NCBI GenBank assembly: GCA_964023275.1
Contig: OZ029913.1
Coordinates: forward strand, 55,945,976-56,009,975
DNA from: Norana najaformis
Taxonomy: Eukaryota > Annelida > Clitellata > Crassiclitellata > Hormogastridae
Length of the DNA: 64,000 bases
Direction: 5' to 3'
Shown here in pieces: positions 24,186 through 36,100 of this stretch. Below the pieces are notes generated by a model. The model did no database searches. It saw only the letters and a list, made by a program, of their open reading frames with translations, and was not told the origin of the DNA. Both the position numbers and the translations under genes were made by a program. Every line of letters begins with the position of its first letter. Within the stretch, counting starts at the first letter, position 1.

Positions 24186-27100
24186 CCTCCAGCTGCTTCA
24201 GATACTCACACAGGTCATGAGGAGAACAGTGGATTAGTTCATCTCACAGACGATGCTTATGAAAAACTAGACAGCAATGCAGGTGATGTTGGCATGGTAT
24301 CAGAATTGGATCACGTTAACCAGTCTACACTGGAGGCCGGCTGTGTAAGTCTTTTGCAACAGAATGGGCATCACCTGGCAGAAGATTCCTCGATGGAGGG
24401 AAAGGAATCAAGCGCCAAAGAAAAGGCTAGGGTGAAGTGGAGCAAGCAGCTAGATTTTACTTTTTCCTGCATTGGATATGCTGTTGGTTTGGGAGCTGTT
24501 TGGCGATTCCCCTATCTCTGCATGAGAAATGGAGGCGGTTAGTTGCTCGCTTTCCTAAATTTATGAACTTGTTAGTCTTTCTTCTAGTGTAGGCAAAAAT
24601 CCTTATTTGCATTTCTCAATGTTTTCAGTTGTAGCGCATTTAAATACGTTCTCTGTTTATTGACATTGCTTTTTGCGGCTATGAATCCCTTTGTGTTTCT
24701 AAGTCATGTGAATTTTTTATTAGGCGGAATCAAGTTCTTTTGTTTTAAGAAAATAACACAGTATGTGTATATTGCATAAGCACAGGATATTGTTTAATCA
24801 GAGTTTTGTGATTCCAGGCATAAAATTATTTTGTAAGTCTGAAATAACACGAGGGTGGAAGTTAGTTATACTTACAAAGGTTTCTTGATTGAACCCAGAT
24901 GTTGAGGTCTCCTGAATTCAAGATGTGTTGAATGTTGCATTTCAGGTGCTTTCCTGATTCCATACTTTACGTTTCTCTTCCTGTGTGGAATGCCGTTGTT
25001 CTTTCTGGAGCTGTGCATTGGTCAGTTTTCCGGTCTCTCTCCGTTGTCCATCTGGAATATTTGTCCGCTGTTCAAAGGTATTTTCTCTTTCTTTTCAATC
25101 TTTCATTTTCAGTGGCTTCAAATTAAGCAGAGGCAAAACATCAGCCTCTGTTTTTTTCTGATAAAAGGTAAAAAATGGATGAAAAATGACTATAGCGGAT
25201 AACATAGGTCTTTCCTTTTTCTTCTTGATAAGAGGTTAAAATTGGATGGAAAGCGACTACAGCTGATGGCAGGTCTTTTCTATTTTCTTTCTGATAGAGG
25301 TAGACTGGACAGCAAGTATCACCGCTGTGTCATAACTTAAGGGTATGGCCAAAGCTGTTTCTACCAAGAATATTGGTTTCATACGATCAAAAAGCTAATT
25401 GCTTCCATGATTAAAGTTGCTAGACCATAAAGCACTAAGGTTTGTAAGGTTTGTAATAGGAGAATTTAATAGCAGCGGTACTGAGGATTTCATTTACTGT
25501 ATATTGCCATATCCTGTTTCAGTGGTGATTAATAGTGCCCTAGAAAGTTAATCAATCACATTTGGTTTTTGTTTCTTTTCAAGGCAAGATTCGCTGTTAG
25601 ATGCAGGTACCATAGAAGTTATCAGATGAGATGTTCGAAATTGCTTTTAATATGTTTGATTATCTGTTTGCATAGGCATTGGTTGGTCAATGGTCATAAT
25701 GTCCGGCATAGTGACCATTTACTACAACCTGATCATCACGTGGGTGCTGTATTTTCTTGGCATGTCATTCACCTCAGAGCTGCCTTGGGCATCGTGTGGT
25801 AATTGGTGGAACACGCCGCGGTGTTCCATCCTCAACGACTCATTTCGTTTGTCCTCTGCGTCGAGTAATGTTACAGGTGCGACAAGTTGCACATATTTGT
25901 TTAATGGAACGGACTTGAATGATCTCAGGCGAATGACTGCTGCGGAAGAATTCTGGCAGTTGGTATATTTACTGTGTAGCTCTTTAAAAGTTTTTCCTCA
26001 GCTCTTAGCCATTTTTTCCTAAGTTCTTAGCATTCTTTGAGGGGATGAATCGTATAACTGTTTATACAAACCCATATTTCTGTTACATTCCAAGTTGTTA
26101 GCCACTTCTGTTCTGTTGTTCTAATGTTCTTATGGTTCTTAATACTTCGCATAACCCGGCTTCAAGTGCACTTCTGAACTTTGTAAGGAGGGCATTAATA
26201 AATTTTAGTTGTATTGTATTGTATTTTATTGTTGTTACAGTATCCTCATTTGCAAAAGTAATCTTATTCATTATTCTTTTCTCAGTTCTTTCTCAGTTGT
26301 TTATTCTTGGGCTGATAATACACGTAATTTATTTAAACAGTAAATACATTTAATTTTTCTTAAATCCTGGATGGAGATCAAATCATAATTTACATTGATT
26401 TCTTTTTCTATGCAATATTGTATATGCATGTATGTAGGTGTATCTGTGTATATTTAAATACTAAATACATTTAAATTTTTTCTTGTATCCTGGGTTGAGG
26501 TCAGTCATTATTTACATTGGTTCTTTTTGTAGGAAATTTTGTTTGTGCATTTATGTATGCATATTTATGTATATTTAAATACTAAATATATTTTCATTTT
26601 TGCTTATATCCTGGGTTGAGATACGATCACATTTTGCATTGATTCTCTTTCTGTGCAGTTTTGTTTGTGCATTTATGTATACATATTTATGTTTATTTAA
26701 AAACCTGAATACATGAAAATGCTTCTTATATCCTGAGTTGAGATCAGATCATAATTTACATTAATTCTTTTTCTGTGCAATTTTGTATGCGCATTTATGT
26801 ATGTATCTATCAAGACACTTGATATGGCTTCTTTTAAGTACCTCACTAAAGTGCTGTAGTTGTGTTGCTTGTGGCTTTATTAGACAACAGTAAACCAAGA
26901 AAATCTGCTTCAGCTTATTTGAAATTACTTCTGTCTTTGGTGGAAAAGTAATTATACTTGTTGGTTGTTAATTGTTATTATAATTATGAGATTTAGTATT
27001 ATTGAGGTATTTTACGTGTATATATATATAACTTATTTTATATATTATATATAATAAGTATTATATATGCATATATATAAGCATAAGCATATATGTATAA

Positions 27101-30100
27101 TATAAGCTTAAGTATTATACATATATATATATAATAATTAGTAATAATAATTTTGTATTTGTTTTTAGGTTTAATGTTCTGGAGTTGTCACCTGGAATAC
27201 ACGACCTTGGTCATGTTCGTTGGCCGTTGTTGCTGTGCTTGTTGGCAGCCTGGTTGTTGGTCTTTCTCTGCCTCTGTAAGGGCATTAAATCTTCAGGGAA
27301 GGTGGTCTACGTGACGGCCACAGTTCCATATCTGTTTCTCACTCTGCTTTTGGTCCGAGGTCTTCTGCTACCTGGAGCCATCGATGGAATCCTCTTCTAC
27401 ATCACTCCCAACTTCCCACAACTTCTCAATCTATCTGTGAGTATGATTTAGTGCGACACAAACAAATCTTTTGCCTCCCCTAACGGAGATACTCGTCATT
27501 AAGTGCATGTGGTATTAGCAAATAATAGATTTAAGGCCCTAAATGTATTTAAGGGGCCTGTGTAAAGGATGTATGTTTGTCCAAAACTTGGCAGTGTGAT
27601 GCAGGCTACCATATTGCCTGACCCTGGCCTCTCTTTGCCCTTATTTCCATCTCAGTAGATTGACTTCCTGGGTACTGACCTGATTATGGCTTGTTTTGAT
27701 GTGCCATTGGTTGATGCGTTATGCATGGGACACTGCCACTATAAAAGCTGCTAATTATTAATTATAAAAGCTGCTTATTATTAATTACTTTCTTGAAACC
27801 CTGGATCCGCCGCCCTGGGTATTGTATAGTGCATATATCAAGACTAATGTAATGTAATCTAATGACTTTTCTATCATTGTTATTATAACGCATAAAGCGT
27901 CAGTTGATGCGTCGTTCATGTGAAATCGTAGATCAGTGATCCATTGGATCAGCCCAGTCGACTGCCACGTGTTGCGTGTTTCTGTTCAGAGGCATAACTG
28001 TGATTTATTACTTGTCATATCCAGCAAAGAGGTATGGTCCTGGAGTTGATAGAGGATAGAACAGCCAATTTATTTGGTGGCGTCATGGCTGAATGCTGAC
28101 ATTTCAGCCTTTCTCCTCTGTGTTTAGAGTTCAGTTCTTGGTGTTTCATGTGAACTTGGCAATTCCTGTCAAATCATGTAACTTGGACGGAAAGGTTGGC
28201 CCTTTGTTGGATTGCTGTTTTCTTGTTTACCCTTCAGTCGAAAAGTCACTGAAACTCAGTGCCACAACTTAGAGATCTGTCGGTGACAGAGGCAGGTAAT
28301 GAAATAGTAAATGACTTTACTCTTACAATACCTACCTGAATACTTTGAGATATGCACTAATTATTGGAGGTGTCAAAATCTTAGTAAAAAACGACCCAGA
28401 TACTCGAGTCCATTCTGAACGGGTACTTGACTACTTGTGACTCTGCTGTTGGATAAAATTAATACTTAAATGACGCACCACCTATGCATGAATTTTGGGT
28501 GGAAACATTAACAGATGTATTTGGCAGATTTGTCTACATTTTTCTTGGGTACATTTCTTTGTGGTACAATTCGGTTAAAATAAGAAAATGTTGCTCTTTC
28601 TAACCTTGAGATTTGCAACACTGTCATTTAATACTTTGTTGTTTCATATGTTTGATGTAGCCATTGATAGGAATAGGCTATAAGCTATTAATAATCCCAC
28701 CCAAAGTTGCCAAAGGTACAAAATATAGAAATGTACTATATATAGCGCCACAATTAAAACAAGTAAGTTAATCAAGCTTTGTTTATATTTATGGCTTTGT
28801 TTTAGTTGAAATGGAGTATTTCATATGAATAATTTTATAATATTCATTAACATCATTGCCACTGGATTGTGTCCACTGTACACAACACCAATGATCAACT
28901 GCACACAGCTGCCCAAGTATGTGATGTTGGTGACTGATGGCAGTTGGCTTGAAGTCCTGCACAGGGCAGGGCGTTCCAAGTGAAATTACCACAGATGTAA
29001 ATTAATTATGTGATGAAGGGACCAAACCTACATTCACTAGCATCACTAATCAAGATAAATTATGGTTATTGTAATTGTAATTTGAGATTTATAAAGCGCC
29101 TCTTAGAGGATAGACTCAACAGAGGTGCTTCTGACCCGAAAAAGTAAAATCACTGTTAAACAGTACAGTCTTCAGGTGCCTACAAACACTGAGAGGGGAA
29201 GAGAAAGGAGCTCAAGTCGCAGTTCTTGAGGGAGACGATTCCAGCAAGTGGGACCAACATGTGTCCCAAGCCAGGCACAGCTGCAGCTGGCATAGTCAGG
29301 TACTGGCGAGTCTGCGGTGACTCTGGCCTGAGCTCATCCATCTGCTGTATGAGTAGAGGCAACAAGAGCTGTGTGCTATGTTACCCAGGCTGTCAACTGC
29401 TTGCTGTTCACACTTGGCAATGTCTGTAAACTGCTGGGTGTCGGGCACTGCATGCACAGCCTGGGTCCCACCCTTTGGGTGAATACTTGGGCCTCTGGGT
29501 GCCCACTGATAGGCCTGCTAATCATAATACGTGCTGCTTGTGATAAAGTACTTACGTTACAAGTACCTTTGCACTGTTTATAAGTATACTTGTGCTATTG
29601 AATAAAACGCATTGGTGTATTTGATAGCATACTGGGTCTGTGAACCTACGATTGTGGGCTTGAGACTGTTAAGCGGACTCAGGGTAACGACCCTGGACAA
29701 GTTGTTTGCGCACAGTTGTCTTGTGCCTTAGATTCAGATTACCTGACCTTGCACACGCAGCGAGTGCAATAATTAAATGAATAAAAACATTTAATTTACT
29801 AGATGCCCCAATCGAGCATAGTCCTTTTAAGCAAAGTCCTGAGATTGAAGGAGCTTTCAGCCGAAGCAGAGACACACCAAACCTTTTTCAGATTACAGTT
29901 TTATCTCCTTAATTTCACAAATCGCATTTTTATTTTGGGTGATAACAAATGGTTTTAGGTTTGGGCTGAGGCTTGCCTACAGATTTTCTACTCACTGGGA
30001 CCAGCATGGGGAGGTCTCATCACAATGTCCAGCTACAACAAATTTGATAACAACTGCTTGCGGTGAGTTGTTTTATCGTGCCTTGTGTTGTGAGGTGTTT

Positions 30101-33100
30101 TCAACTGTAACTATAATTGTAATTATAAATGTACTTTGTGCCACCTCAACAAAAACTAATTATAGGTGCCCTTTACGCCACCCTAAACTTTTCATTGACT
30201 GTAGTGTTTATTCTTTACGTTGAGAGCTATGTGTTTGACTTTAAGTATATGTTTATTGTGATATATTGGCTGTTCAATCTGGAGAGTGTTAGAGAATCGA
30301 TGTGTAAGTAAGATATTGTCGGTTTGATCAACTGAGTTTGCCAGTAAATTTCCATTGGCAGTCTGGCAAAGTCACTGACGGCTGAAAAGAATGATTTTGG
30401 AAATTTTTCATTACATGGGTTTTATGTAATGGATGAGTCTGTAAAGAAGGTCATTGAACGTAATGTAATATATCACTTTGTGTTTTAAGCTGAAGTAAAT
30501 AGACACTGGATCGCTGCCTTTTAAGAACATTTAATGGAGAATGTTCCATGCAGACTGACTTCCAGAGAACTGCTTGAACCTCTTTTTTTACGGTTACAGT
30601 GGCAAAATAACCTTGCAAATATGTGAAGCCAAATTGCTTTGCAAAGGTACATATTTGGAACCAACTGGTGACTGTTTTCCTGGTGTTGATTTTCAGTGAT
30701 TCTATTATCGTTTGTCTTGCATGCTGTGGAACCAGTTTTTATGCCGGCTTTGTTTGTTTCTCAATTATTGGCCACATGGCATATTCTTCCTGTCTGCCCA
30801 TCTCAAGTGTCCTCACTTCTGGTAAGCCAAGTCAGCCTGTTTTGTTACCTTTGTAAGCATGATATCTAGTAATTTTACCATTAACAGAATGTGACATTGT
30901 GTGAAGTTTAAATAAAAATGCTGTTTAATAGGAATGCTAGCTAAACAGAAACCCAGGGACAGGGTCAAGCTGGGAGACAGAATGATCTGGTTTTGTGGTT
31001 GGTAGGTTGCATGGGTTTCACCTCTTAGTGTTCAGAAATGTGTTGTGCTGGAGGTTGAAAAATTCCTTATTTGCAGATTCTTTCACGCTTGATTTATGCA
31101 GCCAAACTTTCACCTCATTGCTTATAATTAACAAAATTAGCAGTGACTGGTCATATATAAGTTTGGCTAAACAAAATTTTGGTTTTGCCAGATCTGGCTG
31201 TGTTTGTTGTCAGCATTTTATGTACTTTTGAAACAGTGCTTAATTAATAATATGATAGTGATTAGTTTAAACTAACTGATTAGTTTAGAATAAGCTGATG
31301 CTTCTTAAATTGTAATTATTTTGCTGCTTTTTCTCAGTACTGATCAATTATTTGATCTACATAATCAAGTGTTTGTGTTACATAATTGAGTGCTTGAGTG
31401 ACTGATTGATTGATTGACTATGGATTAATTTACTTTTTAAGAATTTAGTGAGTGTGGTGTTATTTTAGGTCCAGGTCTGGCCTTCAGTGCCTACCCTGAA
31501 GCGATTACCAAGTTGCCAATCTCACCGTTGTGGGCCATTTTCTTCTTTCTCATGTTGCTTACACTCGGCCTTGATAGTCAGGTACTATACATGCACATTC
31601 ATCGCTTTAAATCAAACAATTGTGAATATGTGCATTCATCGCTCTAAATCAAACATATCTCAGGCTTTGCGATACGTGCATTCATCACTTTAAATAATAA
31701 AAAATTGATGCTTTTTGGATATGTGCATTCATCACTTTAAATCGAACGTGCCTCAGGTTTTGAATACTTGCAATCATTACTTTAGACATATCAAGTCTGA
31801 ATTAATTTTAAAGCCAGCCTGTAAAGTCCAGTTTATTTTTATGACATGACATCATGTGTCTGAATTATTTTATGTTTTTGTGGAAAAACATCATCATGTT
31901 ATACTTTTATATATGATTCTGATGCTTTTTGAATATGTGATTGTGTTTGAATGCCCTCCCAAAGTTGGAAAAATCAATATACGAGTAATATCAGAAGGCT
32001 GGTTTGCATAAAATAGGATTGAAATAGTTCCGTGCATAATTTTTACAAGGATGCACAATGTAACACTCATGTTAAAACTTCAGGTTAAATAACTAATTTG
32101 CATTTTAAAAATCTATTTAAGTTACACCAGACATCTGAATTTTAGGTAAGATTTAGTTTGCTATTTTTTGAAACTGTTCTTGTGGAGATGTACATATTAA
32201 ATAGGTGTAACTTTTTTACTATTTGTTGTGAACACATGCAGCTTTCACCAAATATTCAGCATTTTCAACCCAATCCAAAGCAAGAGTAAATCAATTTTCT
32301 AATTTTTCCATCTTTGTGATGGTTGTCTCAGACACTGTCGCATGTGTGCATTCGTTCCTTTAATGCAGTTGATTTTGAGTCTCTTCTAAGTTTTCATTAG
32401 GCTCATTAATTATGAATATTATGCGTCAATATGTCTAAGCTGGCAGGAAATGCGGCTAGATTGCATCAGCATTTTTATTTCAGTTTGGAATGTTGGAAAC
32501 CTGTGCAAGTGGTTTCATCGACGAATTTCCAAAATACCTGCACAACCACCGGACGCTGTTCACCGCTGCTTTCTGTGTCATTCAGTTTGCTATTGGCATA
32601 CCGTTTGTCACTCAGGTAAACCATAACCTGCATTTAAATGTTTTCTAGAGCTCAGTGTTTGAACGAAATTGAAGCCACTGTGCCAGAAGACAACAAAACA
32701 AAACAAACAAACAAAAAACAACAAAAACAACAGTATTTTTGCTGACTCAACATCAATGTGCATTAACACAGTTAATAAGAATCAAATGTAACTTAAGAAT
32801 GGACTGGTGTGAGAAAGTCCAAAAGTACAGCCAATAAGGTCCAAAAGACCTGGTGAAGACTGTGTGGCTTATTTCCAGGAAGAATTTTATGGTAGCACTG
32901 GTGATAGACTTTAGTTGGTATACAAATGTTAGGGAAAAAGGCTAAATTCTATTGATTTTAGTCTGTAGTTGGTGCATAGTTGAGGCATGCAAACTGCAAA
33001 CACACGTGCTTAACTCATTTTGCATGTTAATTAGCTGAACAGCATTTCACAGTTGAGGGTTTTTTATTTTCAGATTAAGTATGTGAAAAATGCAGGTTTC

Positions 33101-36100
33101 TTTTGTAGCATGAAGCAATCATTACAAGTAATATTCAGATAGGGACTAATTTCAGATTGGAACTGAATTGTTGCGGTGATGATTATTTCCTAGGGTGGCA
33201 TGTACTTGTTTCAAATCCTCGACTGGTATGCAGCCGCCTTCTCCGCAATGGTCATTGCATTCCTCGAATGTGTTGTCTTGTCTTACATTTATGGTAAGTA
33301 TCTTTCGTGAAGTATCTTTCTTCAATCTAATCTAACAACTGCTGGTTGTGGAAAGGAAGGCTAAACATTTGTTGCATCCATGGGTCTGTCTGTAAATATT
33401 CACAGCGGTATGTCACGCAGTCGAATGAACTTTTGACTTAAATTCATTGATGTATTGTAATGTTACAAAACATTTTATTGCACTACTTTGGAACCCCCCA
33501 GAACCACTGAATACTAGAACTGTACCGAGTATTTATATTTGATTCATTTTGGCTCCAAGTTGTGCTCCTAACAGTTTATTCATATTCAGCCAAATAGTTT
33601 ACGTAATCCAAATACAGATAGTAAATGTGTTGTATCAATTCTAGCATATACTTATTAACAGTCAGCCTTGTATTAGTGAAGTCCTGTATGCAAATGTTTT
33701 AAAGTTGGTAATGGACAAAGATTCTAGCAAAACTGCATGTGCCATGTGCAAGGCATCAATTTCATATGGCACTAGCCATTCGAAGTTTCACAACAATGGA
33801 TGTTTCATTTCATTTCATATACTGTTGAACCCAATACTGATATCAAAATGACAGCATGCAATATGTATGCAATATGTCTCTGCTATGGCTTGCAAAAGGC
33901 AGATCCAAATGGAGGGCAAAATTCCTGCTTAATTGAGCTGCCTGTTGTACAGTGCAAATGTACAGTGACTAGTGAACAACTTAAGTTAGTCTGACTGGAC
34001 CATAACATTTAAAATATAATAAATCGGTTGTAGTCCTGAGCATTAAACTTTGGGCCAAGTGATAAAGGACTTCTATATAAACTCAAATGCAGATTTATTT
34101 ACAAAATAATTACTGCCAGGGTCTAAATTTTCATTATTTATGAGTGGCCAATTGCTGTGCTCTTCAGCAAAGTAGTTAAGAATGGGACCAAATAGGACCA
34201 AAGTAGCTAAGAATAGGATAGAGTATAGGCAGGTGACGGAGTTATTGCAGTTGAAGGGATAGAGTCATTAAAACACCATAATAAATCTTGAATTACTATA
34301 TCAACGAACATTGTACATGTATAAATTTCCATGTTATTGGTGCAGCGTTTCAGTGTAGCGTTCTCATCTAATGCTCAGATCTTTTCATTTTGAGCCTTAC
34401 ATACTAATATTCCAACAAAATGACTAAAGGATTTGAACCCTGTAAGTGCTGAAGGATTTGAAACTTATATGCAGGTGTAAAATCTTGACACGTAATCAGA
34501 TAATCATAATTGTAAACTCCACATTTCTTCAGTACTCAAAGAAGCTACAATAAGTCTTGGGAAACAGCTTATTCATGAAAATAAAATTGGCATGGCAGGT
34601 ATTCTGTTCAAAAGTAGGCACCATGTCAGTCTCACATCTGCTTCTGTAAACTCATGAAAGAATGAGAGCAAAAAAGGCAACTAACATTTTATAAATATAC
34701 TCTTATGAATGTAGTTTAGACTCATGGGCCCCTTTAAATGGTATGAGGGACCCCCAGGGTTCCCCGACCACACTTTGAGACCCCCAGGGTTCCCCGACCA
34801 CACTTTGAGAAACGCGGACCTAGAGTTTCCTAACCTATCTGAAACCTAGACCCATTTGCATTAGTTTCAGGGTTGTAACTGCTCTGAGCAGATCAATTGA
34901 TTAATTAATAATAATTAATTAGAATAATTAATTAATTTTAAGTGTTCTGTTGTGTGCCTTTGTTTCTTGACAGGCACAGAACAACTGTACAAAGACATAC
35001 AACTGATGCTGGGTAACACACCTTCTTGGTGGTGGAAGATATGCTGGCGCTACATAACACCATTTTGCATGCTTGTAAGAAGCTGCTTTATTTCCTTTAG
35101 TTTAATTAATTGTACCAGTTAACAGGAAATGTTACTTTCCTGCACGATATGCAAACTTTGAATGGCTGAGGCTAAGAAACCTGCTTGCATTGCGGTGTTT
35201 TGTGGTTACATCATGAGTCTATTCTAATCATATGACTTCTGCAGCATTGAGTGTATGCGTGCTGCCATTTTCCTTTCCAGTAATTGTAGATGTAAAGGTG
35301 ATGCACTTGTTTGTGTCCTCTGTTGAAGGAACCTTTCTTTTTTCCAATTTCGCTTGAATCGATTATGATAACGGCGCTACAGAAGTCATTAGATTAAATT
35401 AGATTATATATATACAGAAACTCCTCCAAAAACATGTTTCCCAAGTAAAAGAATCATTTGGCTGAAAAACAAACCCAACCAATGATAATGACCAATTTAT
35501 TCTCCCAGCCTGCATTGGTATACATTTACCAACTACTAAAGGATGGAGGGTTGAGTGTAATTGTAATTTGAGATTTATAAAGCGCCTCTTAGAGGATAAA
35601 CTCAACAGAGGTGCTTCCAACCCGAAAAAGTAAAATCACTGTTGAACAGTGGGTGTCCGGTGGCATAGCATTCCACGAACAGTCGCCCATCCAGTGAGTA
35701 TTAACCTGGCAAAATATTGTCTAGCTTCACTGTTCCTGCCGGCATTGTACCCACTGTTTTTTGAAACACCACTTGTCTGCATTTGGACTAGATGCTAAGG
35801 TAAGTGTATTTCGTTTTACGTCTCCTCTGAGTGATGGTGAACATTATGTAATGAACTACTTCAGATTATGCTGTTTTATAAGCTGTTGGTACAGCTTTGT
35901 TATGTGCTGCTGATACATCTTTGTGTAATTGTTCCGAGAATGTGGCCTGAATTGAGTTGTATCATTTCCTTACTTTTGTAAATCTGTTGACTATTACAGG
36001 CTATGCTGGTCTACAGCTCTGTGAACATGGCGCCCCCTACGTATGGCGAATACGAGTATCCGGACTGGGCAATTGGCTTCGGATGGGTAGTGGCCATGTG

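Noticed and set aside
25959..25964. Splice donor at 25963 (gtatat) for the third SLC6 exon
   Set aside because: It leaves phase 0 and creates a stop after the 27169 acceptor. The donor gttggt at 25959 gives the correct phase and the expected EEFW-three residues-VL spacing.
35650..35745. Functional 5S rRNA gene
   Set aside because: Many substitutions, an incomplete 5' half and a LINE-type tail instead of a T-run terminator.
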